DNA of 13,380 bases from CAYLNK01 sp964384675 (lineage in GTDB: Bacteria; Acidobacteriota; Thermoanaerobaculia; UBA5066): assembly GCA_964384675.1 (NCBI GenBank), contig CAYLNK010000179.1, positions 1 through 13,380 on the forward strand. Direction: 5' to 3'. Position 1 is the stretch's first letter. The number at the start of each line of letters is the position of its first letter. The translations under genes were made by a program, and so were the position numbers. Of the stretch, positions 7,092-13,380 are shown piece after piece. The notes below the pieces were generated by a model that saw only the letters and a list, made by a program, of their open reading frames with translations, was not told where the DNA came from and ran no database searches.

Positions 7092-7814
7092 ATCCGAGTC
7101 GCCGCCGTCATCCCGGTCTTCAACGAGGAGCGCTCCCTGCCCCTCGTCCTCCACGATCTGCCGATGGAGCGTCTGGAGCGCGTCGTCGTGTGCGACAACG
7201 GCTCCACCGACCGCTCTCTCGCCGCCGCGTCCGGCCGGGCTCGGGTGGAGGTCGTTCACGAGTCGCGGCGGGGCTACGGCAGCGCGTGCCTCGCCGGGCT
7301 CGCGCACCTGCGGCTCACGGGGCCGCCCGAGGTCGTCGTCTTCCTGGACGGCGACTACTCGGACCACCCGGACGAGCTGCCGTCCCTCCTCGCCCCGATC
7401 GAGCGCGGCGACGCCGACCTCGTCCTCGGCTCCCGCCGCCTGGGACGCGCGGAGCCCGGAGCCCTGTTGCCTCAGGCCCGGTTCGGCAACGCGCTCGCGA
7501 CCTTCCTGATCCGCCTGATGACCGGGCACCGCTACACCGACCTCGGGCCGTTCCGGGCGATCCGCTGGGACGCGCTCGAACGGCTCGACATGCGCGACCG
7601 CGACTACGGCTGGACGTGCGAGATGCAGATGAAGGCGATCGGCGCCGGCTTGCGCGTGGTGGATGTGCCGGTGTCGTACCGCCGGCGGGTGGGCGTGTCG
7701 AAGATCGCCGGGACGTTCGTCGGCACGGTGCGCGCGGGCGCCAAGATCCTGACCTGGGTCGTCCGCCACGCGGGGGCGGCGCGGCGGGGACGACGCTCCG
7801 CGGGCGCTCCCTGA
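7092..7814 (+). CDS. Glycosyltransferase family 2, DPM/DPG-synthase-like (start uncertain)
   Basis: This roughly 240-residue GT-A enzyme probably transfers a sugar from a nucleotide sugar to a polyprenyl-phosphate or other surface-glycan acceptor at the cytoplasmic membrane face. Visible are the N-terminal strand VAAVIPVFNEE, the nucleotide-binding CDNGSTD, RRGYGSACLAGL, the metal-binding region FLDGDYSDHP, LVLGSRR, the acceptor-side LGPFRAIRWDAL and YGWTCEMQMKA, and a basic C-terminus (RRGRRSAGAP). It lacks the membrane helices seen in GtrB-like members. The start is a problem: in frame, no ATG, GTG or TTG lies between GTG 6960, which is inside the opposite-strand permease gene, and ATG 7164, which is past the first conserved strand. 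The boundary given here is an ATC codon at 7092 just before the conserved core, not a proven start. It is the only plus-strand protein gene and ends 65 bases before tRNA-His. Confidence 0.85.
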   Translation: MRVAAVIPVFNEERSLPLVLHDLPMERLERVVVCDNGSTDRSLAAASGRARVEVVHESRRGYGSACLAGLAHLRLTGPPEVVVFLDGDYSDHPDELPSLLAPIERGDADLVLGSRRLGRAEPGALLPQARFGNALATFLIRLMTGHRYTDLGPFRAIRWDALERLDMRDRDYGWTCEMQMKAIGAGLRVVDVPVSYRRRVGVSKIAGTFVGTVRAGAKILTWVVRHAGAARRGRRSAGAP

Positions 7815-7828
7815 GCGCCGCGGACCGC

Positions 7829-7859
7829 TTGCGCCGCGCGCGGGGCTTTCTGCTATCCT
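7829..7859 (+). promoter_or_regulatory. Putative promoter of the tRNA-His/tRNA-Arg pair
   Basis: An extended -10 like element, TGC followed by TATCCT (7854-7859), lies 20 bases before the tRNA-His 5' end, with a weak -35-like TTGCGC (7829-7834) 19 bases upstream. The distance suits a short 5' leader processed by RNase P. The two tRNA genes are only 18 bases apart and could share this promoter. The -35 match is poor. Confidence 0.4.
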
Positions 7860-7879
7860 CCGCGGTCCGGCCGGGTTTG

Positions 7880-7955
7880 GTGGAAGTAGCTCAGTCGGTA
7901 GAGCATCGGATTGTGGTTCCGATGGTCGCGGGTTCGACCCCCGTCTTCCACCCCA
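7880..7955 (+). tRNA. tRNA-His (anticodon GTG)
   Basis: This is a full cloverleaf: acceptor GTGGAAG (7880-7886) pairs with CTTCCAC (7945-7951), D-arm with AGTCGGTA loop, anticodon loop TTGTGGT (7911-7917) with GTG at 7913-7915, and T-arm GCGGG/TTCGACC/CCCGT. The base before the acceptor is G (7879) and the discriminator is C (7952), the G-1:C73 pair that marks histidine tRNAs for HisRS. CCA is encoded at 7953-7955. It reads CAC and CAT codons. Confidence 0.97.
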
Positions 7956-7973
7956 AGCCGGTCTTTCGACAGT

Positions 7974-8051
7974 GCGCCCGTAGCTCAGCCCGGATAGAGC
8001 GTTAGACTCCGGATCTAAAGGTCCCGCGTTCGAATCGCGGCGGGCGCACCA
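7974..8051 (+). tRNA. tRNA-Arg (anticodon CCG)
   Basis: Acceptor GCGCCCG (7974-7980) pairs with CGGGCGC (8041-8047). The D-arm GCTC/GAGC has a 10-base loop (AGCCCGGATA). The anticodon stem TTAGA/TCTAA encloses loop CTCCGGA with anticodon CCG, and the T-arm CCGCG/CGCGG has loop TTCGAAT. Discriminator A and an encoded CCA end the gene. It reads CGG, a common arginine codon in such GC-rich DNA. The A/T-rich anticodon stem stands out in its surroundings but pairs perfectly. Confidence 0.96.
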
Positions 8052-8062
8052 TTCATCCCGAA

Positions 8063-8090
8063 GGACCTGGGGGCGCTTTTCGCCTGGTCT
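8063..8090. terminator. Imperfect hairpin between convergent tRNA-Arg and the secreted-protein gene
   Basis: GACC (8064-8067) can pair with GGTC (8086-8089), and GGCG (8072-8075) with CGCC (8081-8084), around a CTTTT loop with a small bulge. It lies in the 46-base gap where plus-strand tRNA and minus-strand mRNA transcription meet, so a bidirectional terminator is plausible. No T-run follows the stem on either strand, so support is weak. Confidence 0.25.
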
Positions 8091-8097
8091 GGCCGGC

Positions 8098-9294
8098 CTA
8101 TTCGAACCAGCCGTTGACGTCCAGGATGACGTGGACGCTCCCCGCCCCGCCGTTCTGCACGGCGACCTGTCCGGCCCCGTCGAGCGAGAGGATCGCGTTG
8201 TTCGCGCGGGTCTGTCCCGGCGCGAAGTTGATCGTGCTGGACGAGGGCGCCAGGCCCGCCGCCGGTGAGAGCCGCAGGTGTCCGGGCGCCTCGGCCGACG
8301 TCACGGTGACGTTCGCGGAGACCGACCGCGCCGAGGCCGGGATCTGGCAGGAGCCGGCGATGTCGAAAACGCGTCGCGACATTCCGCCCAGCGCCGGGCC
8401 GCCGAACGGTCCGTCCAGATTGCGCGTGTCGGCGATCCGGCACGGCGTGACCGTGTAGAAGCGAAGCGGCCCGGTGACGCCGGAGCCTTCGATCCGGAAG
8501 AGCGAACGGCCGAGCGCGACATAGGCCGTTCCGGCCAGCCAGAACGTCCGCCCGAGAGCCGAGGCGACGTCCCGTGGGGCGAGCCCGGGCAGGGACAGGT
8601 AGGTCCGGTTCCCGCTCCGGAACGTGACGCTCCCGTTCTCCGACAGCGCGCCGACCTGGCTCGAAGTGCCGAAGAAGCTCCTCTGGGCCAGGACGCCCAC
8701 GGGCGAGCGAACCCAGACCTGCATCGAGGCGTCGACGGCTCGGCGGGTGAACGCCACCCAGCGGTTCACGGCGTCGTAGGAATCGCATCCGTGAGAGCAG
8801 AGGACGGCCGCGTGGTTCGGGTCGAGAACGACCTCCTGTGTTCCGTCGTGGAGGACGATCGAGGTCTGGACGCAACAGGGGTCCCGCCGCGCGAAGACGA
8901 CGCTGGCCCCGTCGAACACGGGCATCGAATCCCACATCCCCTCGACTCCGCCCAGCTGCACGCTCGTACCGGCGTGCCAACGGAAGAGGCGGTAGTCGTA
9001 CCCCCAGTTCGGCGTCGAGGAGGTCACGGCCCGCGCGTACACGACGTCCCCGCTCGACGCGACGCTGCCGCCGAAGGCCTGGGCCGGCGACACCAACGTC
9101 TGGGCGCCCGTCCGCACGTCGTAGTGGAAGAGGCTCGAGCCCAGGACCCAGGCCGCGAAATCGCCCTTGACGGCGAGGTCGGTGATGAGACCCCCGTGCT
9201 GCACCAGGGTCGAGTCTCGCCACTCGAACAGCCCGAGGCTCGGCGTCGAGACGAGGGCGCCGCGGACGGTCAGGAACGCGTACCCAGGGACCAT
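8098..9294 (-). CDS. 3' segment of a frameshifted secreted protein: TolB-like propeller plus conserved C-terminal module
   Basis: This frame encodes the propeller and C-terminus of the protein whose N-terminus lies in another frame at 9296-10084. It could also be read alone from ATG 9294 (398 residues, MVPGYAFLTVRG), but then it would lack a signal peptide, which makes no sense for an exported domain. The middle contains repeated strands such as KGDFAAWVLGSSLFHYDV and NGSVTFRSGNRTYLSLPG, in keeping with a divergent beta-propeller. The last roughly 115 residues form a distinct module: VTPCRIADTRN, a GMSRRVFDIAGSCQIP stretch, SVSANVTVT, GHLRLSPA, STINFAPGQTRANNAIL and the end VHVILDVNGWF. I know such modules from the ends of large secreted proteins of Acidobacteriota and some actinobacteria; their function is not established. 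The stop lies 46 bases from the convergent tRNA-Arg. Confidence 0.82.
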   Translation of the reverse strand: MVPGYAFLTVRGALVSTPSLGLFEWRDSTLVQHGGLITDLAVKGDFAAWVLGSSLFHYDVRTGAQTLVSPAQAFGGSVASSGDVVYARAVTSSTPNWGYDYRLFRWHAGTSVQLGGVEGMWDSMPVFDGASVVFARRDPCCVQTSIVLHDGTQEVVLDPNHAAVLCSHGCDSYDAVNRWVAFTRRAVDASMQVWVRSPVGVLAQRSFFGTSSQVGALSENGSVTFRSGNRTYLSLPGLAPRDVASALGRTFWLAGTAYVALGRSLFRIEGSGVTGPLRFYTVTPCRIADTRNLDGPFGGPALGGMSRRVFDIAGSCQIPASARSVSANVTVTSAEAPGHLRLSPAAGLAPSSSTINFAPGQTRANNAILSLDGAGQVAVQNGGAGSVHVILDVNGWFE

Positions 9295-9303
9295 TCGACG
9301 TCA
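9291..9303 (-). other. +1 frameshift joining the two halves of the secreted protein
   Basis: The upstream frame reads sensibly to SIDVTS (around 9296-9312) and the downstream frame from VPGYAFLTVRG (9291 downward). The downstream frame has a TGA at 9301-9303, so the switch must fall below that point. Removing one A of the AA pair at 9294-9295 (minus strand) gives SIDVTSMVPGYAFL and restores a 661-residue reading frame over 8098-10084, whose length is 1 more than a multiple of 3. It may be a sequencing or assembly error, or a genuine recent mutation. Confidence 0.8.
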
Positions 9304-10084
9304 CGTCGATCGACGTCTCGAGGCCGGACGAAAGCGTCCGGATGAAGACCCGCTCTCCCTCGTCGTAGAGGATCCGGTCGGGCTGGACGTCCAGGATCGG
9401 GCCCCCGACCGACGCGACCTCGGTGAGCGAGGGGCTCGACTCGACGTAGACCCGCCGCTCCACCGTGCTCGGCCGTCCCGTCGAATCGGTCGCTTCGAAG
9501 CTCAGGGTCACGGCCTGTCCCTCTAATGCGGCGAGGGAGATGGTGGTGTCCACGCTCGAGATGCCGGTGGCGACCACCTGGCCGTAGCCGTACGACACCG
9601 TGATCGACGTGCAGCCGATCGGATCGTCGTCGGTGCAGGTGGCCGCCAGGTGGAGGCCTGGCCGGGCGACGCTCTCGGCGAGCGGCTCGAGCACCTGCAG
9701 CCGCGCGGCCTGGTCGTAGACGAAGGCCCCCACGGACTGGCCGCTCCCGGCGAGGACGTCGGACGCGACCACGGTGATCGTCAGCGGCCCCCGGGGGAGT
9801 CCGTCGAGGGACAGCGTGCCTGCCCAGCCTGGGTGGCAGAACTGGTCGCAGTAGGCGTTCGGGCTGTACGCCAGGGCTACCTGGCGGTCGGCCACCGTCG
9901 CCACGACGCCCTGGAGCTGGTACGTCGACGACACCGTGGCCGCGATGTACAGCGTCGTGTCCGAGAGCGTGTCGGGGGTGGGCCGGGCGATCGTCACCTC
10001 GATCGAAGCTCGGAGGGCAGCCGACCGAAGGCTGGCGGCGGAGAGGAGCCCGGAGAGAACGAGGACGAGAAGGCGGTGTCTCAT
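9296..10084 (-). CDS. 5' segment of a frameshifted secreted protein: signal peptide and Ig-like region
   Basis: This segment (about 263 residues) starts at ATG 10084, preceded by a good Shine-Dalgarno (AAGGGG six bases upstream). An in-frame TTG two codons earlier is less likely. Residues 1-26 form a signal peptide (RHRLLVLVLSGLLSAASLRS, then AALRA). The mature part looks like extracellular Ig-like beta domains: VTIARPTPDTLSDTTLYIAA with VVATVADRQVAL, and a second domain with cysteine pairs (CDQFC; CTDDDPIGC) that could form disulfides. After residue 263 the frame shifts. The unshifted frame runs on to 8015, across the propeller in the wrong frame and into antisense tRNA-Arg, and gives Arg/Pro-rich nonsense, so the break is real in this sequence. 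The gene follows the cytochrome c gene after 69 bases. The function is unknown; it is probably a surface or secreted protein. Confidence 0.82.
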
Positions 10085-10153
10085 GGACAACCCCTTCCCA
10101 TCGTACGCCCGACCGGCGGTCCGGGCTCCTACACCTGCTTCATTGACCGGGAG

Positions 10154-10501
10154 CTACTTCCACTCCCCGAGGACGTCCTTCTCCACGAGGTCCTTCATCT
10201 GCTCGGCCGTGAGCTTGTCCTTGAACGCGGGCATCTTCTTGCCGTGCCCGTCGGCAACGGACTTGATGAGCTTGTCGGCCTTGCTCTTCTTCTTCTCGTG
10301 CCAGCGCGGGTCCGCGAACGGCTCGGCGCCGAGCTTCTTGCCGTCCTCGGTCTGGGCCTTGCCGTCGCCGCCGTGGCACTTGGCGCAGTGGTCCATGTAG
10401 AGCTTGGACGGGTGGGCCGCGGGCTCCTCGGCGCGTGCGGCGGGGGCCAGCGCGAGGAGCGCGAGGGTGGTGGCCAGGGTGCCGGTGCGGTGCAGCTTCA
10501 T
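10154..10501 (-). CDS. Small periplasmic c-type cytochrome (class I, single heme)
   Basis: This 115-residue protein is a one-heme electron carrier for the periplasm. Start ATG 10501 has a strong Shine-Dalgarno (GGAGGAA) and a signal peptide, MKLHRTGTLATTLALLALAP followed by AARA. A longer frame to 10606 would remove the signal from the N-terminus and is rejected. The mature protein has the heme-binding motif CAKCH with the usual YMDHCAKCHGGDGK context, and an axial methionine in KKMPAFKDKLT. The C-terminal helix MKDLVEKDVL completes the class I fold. It is unusually rich in lysine (HEKKKSKADKLIK), which may favour docking to an acidic redox partner. It lies 40 bases after the ALG5-like glycosyltransferase gene on the same strand. 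Its partner oxidase or reductase is not in the window. Confidence 0.92.
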   Translation of the reverse strand: MKLHRTGTLATTLALLALAPAARAEEPAAHPSKLYMDHCAKCHGGDGKAQTEDGKKLGAEPFADPRWHEKKKSKADKLIKSVADGHGKKMPAFKDKLTAEQMKDLVEKDVLGEWK

Positions 10502-10541
10502 CGGTTCCTCCGTTCGTCGTCGTTCCCGGGGCGGGAGGATC

Positions 10542-11267
10542 TCACGGGTTGGCCCGGAGCCGCCGCCGCGTGGAGGCCGCGATCCGGAAGAGGTCGAGGA
10601 AGGCATGGACTCCGCCGAGGAGGCTCACCCGGGAGTCGCCCGAGTTGAACCAGAGGACCGGTACCTCGGCGATCCCGTAGCCCAGGTGCCTGGCGATCAG
10701 GAGCGCCTCGACGTCGAACGCGAAGCGGTCCACCTCGGTCCGCGCGAAGACGGCTCGGCCCGCCTCCCTCGAGAACAGCTTGAAGCCGCACTGTGTGTCG
10801 TGGATCCCCGGCACGGCGAGCAGGCGGACCAGCCGGTTGAAGACCTTCCCGGAAAGCTGCCGGAAGAACGGCTGCCGGACCCTCACGAGCGAATCGTCCA
10901 GGGCCCTCGAGCCGATCGCGACCGCGGCGCCCGTCCTCGCCAGCTTCTCCCACTCGGCGATGGGTGTGGAGAAGTCGGCGTCCGAGACCAGGATCGACTC
11001 ACCATCGGCCGCGAGGACGCCCGCGCGCACCGCGGCGCCTTTCCCCCGGTTCGCGGGCAGGCGCAGCACGCGGAGAGGAAGCCCGAGCCGGCGGCCCTCC
11101 GCCTCGGCGATGGCGGCGGTACCGTCGGTCGAGCCGTCGTCGACGACCACGATCTCGAGGGCCAGCGGGTGAGAGTCGAGGTAGCGCGCGAGGTCCTCGA
11201 GCGCACCGGGGATCCGCCGTTCCTCGTCGTAGGCCGGTACGACGATCGAGAGGGCTGGACCGCTCAA
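10542..11267 (-). CDS. Glycosyltransferase family 2, dolichyl/polyprenyl-phosphate glucosyltransferase (ALG5)-like
   Basis: This 241-residue cytoplasmic GT-A enzyme probably makes a polyprenyl-phosphate sugar. It has SIVVPAYDEERRIPGALEDL, VVDDGSTDGT, RLPANRGKGAAVRAG, SDADFSTPIAEWEKL with the DAD metal motif, AIGSRALDDS, HDTQCGFKLFSREAG and DVEALLIARHLGYGIAEVPV. The QCGFK and FDVE segments are hallmarks of the ALG5/DPG-synthase branch. No membrane helices are seen. The start is TTG 11267, which overlaps the methyltransferase stop (TTGA); an open frame continues to 11360 but is antisense to no conserved start, and the conserved core begins only a few residues after TTG. The coupling to the methyltransferase suggests a joint role in glycan or lipid modification. 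It is only distantly like the plus-strand glycosyltransferase at 7092-7814. Confidence 0.91.
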   Translation of the reverse strand: MSGPALSIVVPAYDEERRIPGALEDLARYLDSHPLALEIVVVDDGSTDGTAAIAEAEGRRLGLPLRVLRLPANRGKGAAVRAGVLAADGESILVSDADFSTPIAEWEKLARTGAAVAIGSRALDDSLVRVRQPFFRQLSGKVFNRLVRLLAVPGIHDTQCGFKLFSREAGRAVFARTEVDRFAFDVEALLIARHLGYGIAEVPVLWFNSGDSRVSLLGGVHAFLDLFRIAASTRRRLRANP

Positions 11268-11965
11268 GCCACCACCGCCTCGAACACGAACTGGTAGCCG
11301 AGGAGGGTGGGCCAGAGGCGGGCGCCGAGCGTGGCGGCGCCGCGGACCGCGGGGGCCCACGGCCCGCGGCCCAGGAGCGGAATCGCGAGCTCGGCGGGCA
11401 TGGCGGTCGGATGGGAGCGCAGGACGCGGAAGCCGGCGCCGGACAGGAGGAGGCTGCCGGTGCGGCGCGTGAAGAACCTGAGGTGCGTCCGGTCCAGGAT
11501 CCCTCGATCCGCGTAGTCGAACCGGCCGGCGAGGAGGGCGAGCCGGACGGTCACGTTCGCGACGTTCGGCAGGGAGACCAGGAGGAGACCGCCCGGAGCC
11601 AGCAGGTGACGGATCTCCACGAGCGCCCTGACGGGGTCCGGGAGGTGCTCCAGGATGTCACCGGCGACGGCGACGTCGAACGGCTGCCCCCACGGACCCT
11701 TCAGCCCCTCCAGGAGATCCCCCACGATCGGCGTGTCGAAGAACGGCGCTCCCTCGCGCGCCGCCTCGGGGTCGAGCTCGATGCCGGCCAGGTAGGCGCA
11801 GCGCGGCCGGATCCGGCGGGCGAGCAGCCCGGCGCCGAAACCCAGGTCGAGGACCCTCAGACCGGTACCGCGCGCCTGGAGGAGGCGGAGCAGGACCTGG
11901 TGGGACGAGCCGGGGATCTCCTTCCACGGATAGCGCGGTGTCTCGAGAGCGACCGTGTACTTCAC
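11264..11965 (-). CDS. Class I SAM-dependent methyltransferase
   Basis: This 233-residue enzyme transfers a methyl group from S-adenosylmethionine. Motif I is VLDLGFGAG (38-46), the ribose-binding acidic residue is in GIELD (Asp65), and the later strands are VAVAGDILEHLPDP (98-111) and LLAPGGLLLVSLPNVANV, typical of the Methyltransf_11/23 superfamily. DRTHLRFFTRRTGSLLLSGAGF follows, a segment shared by many polysaccharide- or lipid-associated methyltransferases. The start is GTG 11965, 20 bases after the RDD gene. The stop overlaps the start of the next glycosyltransferase, so both products are probably made together. The methyl acceptor is not evident; a glycan sugar or a prenyl-linked intermediate is a guess from context. 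Confidence 0.9.
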   Translation of the reverse strand: MKYTVALETPRYPWKEIPGSSHQVLLRLLQARGTGLRVLDLGFGAGLLARRIRPRCAYLAGIELDPEAAREGAPFFDTPIVGDLLEGLKGPWGQPFDVAVAGDILEHLPDPVRALVEIRHLLAPGGLLLVSLPNVANVTVRLALLAGRFDYADRGILDRTHLRFFTRRTGSLLLSGAGFRVLRSHPTAMPAELAIPLLGRGPWAPAVRGAATLGARLWPTLLGYQFVFEAVVA

Positions 11966-11985
11966 GCGAGGAGCCCGGCCCCGCG

Positions 11986-12678
11986 TCAGGTCCCGGTCGG
12001 CTCGTCCGCGCCGCTGGCCGCGGGCGCCAGCGTCGTCCTCGAGAGGAGGTCGGCGAGGGTGCGGCCCCTCCGGTCGAACGCGGCGACGAGGAGCGGGACG
12101 CCGGCCAAAGCGCCGGTCAGGAGGAACCCGACGAAGCGCAGGAACGCGGCGGCCAGCGTCGGGGAGCCACCGTCGGCCGCCACGATGCGCAGATCGGCCA
12201 GCGCCATCCCGGGTGTCGTGCCCCAGACGAAGGGCGTCAGGACGAGGAGGACGAGGGCCGCGAGCAGCAGGAACGCGCCCACTCCGAGGAGGGCCGCGGG
12301 CGGAAAGCGGAGGTCCAGGAGGATGGCTCCCGCGGCCAGCTCGACCGCGCCGACGAGACCGAGGATCAGGAGGTCGGCCAGGCCCGCCGCCACCCGGCGC
12401 GCGAAGGCGACCTCGACCGCCTCCTCGTCGACGGGCTCACCGGGCTCGTCCACCTCCTCGTCGCTTCCGATGGTGCCGCCGGTGCGCACCGGCGCCGGAG
12501 GGACGACGGGGGCCGGCTCCTTCGACGCGGTGCCCGGGCCGCCCGAGGTCACGCCCCCCAGGGGCTGCTCCCCGACGTCCGGGAACAGGTCGAGGGTGCG
12601 AGGGCTCCCGCCCTTCCGGCGTGGGGCCGGAGCGTCTTCAAGCGGGTGCTCGGCGAGCGGATCCCGAGGCTCAGCCAT
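11986..12678 (-). CDS. RDD family membrane protein with acidic, proline-rich N-terminal tail
   Basis: The 230-residue product has a disordered N-terminal half (residues 1-88), rich in Pro, Gly, Asp and Glu, then an RDD domain. This domain shows ARRVAAGLADLLILGLV with the conserved Arg95 and Asp102, a second hydrophobic stretch (about 126-151), TPGMALADLRIV (155-166) and the C-terminal LLVAAFDRRGRTLADLLSRT (196-215) with its final conserved Asp. About three to four membrane helices are expected. RDD proteins are poorly understood; some are linked to ion transport. ATG 12678 is chosen: the reading frame stays open upstream, but that part is antisense-frame sequence of the TPR-like gene, and 26 bases separate the two genes. 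Shine-Dalgarno support is weak. It leads into the methyltransferase gene 20 bases downstream. Confidence 0.88.
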   Translation of the reverse strand: MAEPRDPLAEHPLEDAPAPRRKGGSPRTLDLFPDVGEQPLGGVTSGGPGTASKEPAPVVPPAPVRTGGTIGSDEEVDEPGEPVDEEAVEVAFARRVAAGLADLLILGLVGAVELAAGAILLDLRFPPAALLGVGAFLLLAALVLLVLTPFVWGTTPGMALADLRIVAADGGSPTLAAAFLRFVGFLLTGALAGVPLLVAAFDRRGRTLADLLSRTTLAPAASGADEPTGT

Positions 12679-12704
12679 CGTCCATCGTCGCCGAGGGTCG
12701 GCCC

Positions 12705-13380
12705 TCAGGGCCTGGGCGTCAAGTGCTTGACGTAGATCTTCGCGAGGAGGTCCGTCGCTCCAGAGCCGTACCGCTTGGCGAACTGGAGATGCCGCTGGGC
12801 TTCCCGGTCCTCGGTGATCTTGACCGCCTCGTTGAACGCCTCGGCGGCCTTGGCCATCTGCTCGGACTGGAGCTTGGCGATGCCGTCGTTGAAGTACGAC
12901 TTGAAGAGGAGCTCCTTGACGTCCTCGTTGCCCTTGTCCTGGGTCCGGAGCGGCCACAGGAGGCGCTTGGCGCTCTCGAAGTCAGATTCGTTGAACGCCT
13001 TGAGCGCGGCGCCGAGGGCCTTGACCTGCTCCATCGAGCGCGAGAGAGCGTCCTTCACCTCGGCGTCCTCGGGGCGCGCCTTGGCGACCTCGGAGAGCGA
13101 CTTGACGGCCTCGAGGTAGTGGCGCGACTTGAAGGAGGCGAGGCCGGCGACCCGGCGTTCGTCGAGCTGGGCCGCCGAGAGCGGAGGAGGCGCGGCCGCC
13201 GGGGGCGCCGAGGACTTGATGCGATCGATGAGCTGGAGGGCTTCCGGATGGCGCGGATCGGTCGCGGCCACCGATCCGAGGACCGCCAGCGCCTCGTCGC
13301 CCTTCCCCTGATCGAAGAGCGCCTGGGCCTTGGCCACGGGGTCCTCCGCCGGGGCGGGCGGCTCTGGGGTGGGCGGCTCT
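12705..13380 (-). CDS. TPR-like repeat protein, N-terminus beyond the window edge
   Basis: The last 225 residues of a larger protein are visible. The frame is open to the right edge, where the sequence is a Pro/Glu-rich linker (EPPTPEPPAPAEDP). It continues as helical repeats: AKAQALFDQGKGDEALAVLG, then AAQLDERRVAGLASFKSRHY, then ALKAFNESDFESAKRLLWPL and FNDGIAKLQSEQMAKAAEAF. The Ala/Gly/Tyr-type spacing resembles tetratricopeptide repeats, which usually bind other proteins. A GTG at 13337 could be a start, but the in-frame continuation with the same composition makes a truncated gene more likely. The product may be the C-terminal part of a longer TPR or kinase-linked protein; the domain upstream of the linker cannot be seen. 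The RDD gene follows after 26 bases. Confidence 0.8.
   Translation of the reverse strand, partial: EPPTPEPPAPAEDPVAKAQALFDQGKGDEALAVLGSVAATDPRHPEALQLIDRIKSSAPPAAAPPPLSAAQLDERRVAGLASFKSRHYLEAVKSLSEVAKARPEDAEVKDALSRSMEQVKALGAALKAFNESDFESAKRLLWPLRTQDKGNEDVKELLFKSYFNDGIAKLQSEQMAKAAEAFNEAVKITEDREAQRHLQFAKRYGSGATDLLAKIYVKHLTPRP

Noticed and set aside
7880..8051. The tRNA pair as an integration site for a mobile element
   Set aside because: No integrase, no repeated tRNA 3' end and no change in gene style is visible on either side.
8015..8097. Extension of the minus-strand reading frame of the secreted protein into tRNA-Arg
   Set aside because: It is only the unshifted frame running on after the frameshift at about 9295; its sequence is Arg/Pro-rich nonsense and it covers a tRNA in antisense.
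1..13380. CRISPR array, insertion sequence, toxin-antitoxin or other defence system
   Set aside because: No regularly spaced repeats, transposase motifs, terminal inverted repeats or known defence domains were seen on either strand.

Overview
The window is a GC-rich stretch of a bacterial chromosome. It carries nine protein genes on the minus strand (one split by a frameshift, two cut by the window edges), one minus-strand TPR-like partial gene at the right edge, one plus-strand glycosyltransferase and two plus-strand tRNA genes. Tandem membrane Hanks-type kinases with TolB/WD40-like propellers, and a secreted protein ending in a 'VTPCRIADTRN' type C-terminal module, point to Acidobacteriota (a Thermoanaerobaculia- or Holophagae-like lineage). 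This is an inference from gene style; no rRNA or marker gene is present to prove it.

Layout. (1) Positions 1-7013, minus strand: a tightly packed run read from right to left. It comprises a first ABC permease, an ABC ATPase, a second paralogous permease, a periplasmic substrate-binding protein, and then two paralogous receptor-like serine/threonine kinases; the second kinase runs off the left edge. ABC genes overlap by 4 to 17 bp and the kinases follow after gaps of 47 and 35 bp, so co-transcription is likely. (2) Positions 7014-7091: a short divergent intergenic region with a promoter-like TTGACC/GATAGT pair close to the first permease start. (3) Positions 7092-7814, plus strand: a DPM-like family 2 glycosyltransferase with no ordinary start codon at the expected place. 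(4) Positions 7880-8051, plus strand: tRNA-His(GTG) and tRNA-Arg(CCG), both with encoded CCA. (5) Positions 8098-13380, minus strand: a second co-directional run, read from the right: TPR-like protein, RDD membrane protein, SAM methyltransferase, ALG5-like glycosyltransferase, small c-type cytochrome, and a large secreted Ig-like/propeller protein broken by a +1 frameshift near 9295.

How the genes fit together. The ABC set belongs to the nitrate/sulfonate/taurine (NitT/TauT-like) superfamily. It is unusual in having two distinct permease genes for one ATPase and one binding protein, which suggests a heterodimeric channel. The kinases look like membrane sensors whose propellers face outside the cytoplasm, and their position directly behind the transporter suggests, but does not prove, a link. 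The methyltransferase/glycosyltransferase pair, coupled by a TTGA overlap, suggests cell-surface glycan or lipid modification. No CRISPR array, insertion sequence, integrase or prophage gene is seen. No stretch over 300 bases lacks a gene. I see no clear new defence or mobile system; the most unusual points are the heterodimeric transporter linked to duplicated kinases, the missing glycosyltransferase start, and the frameshifted secreted protein.
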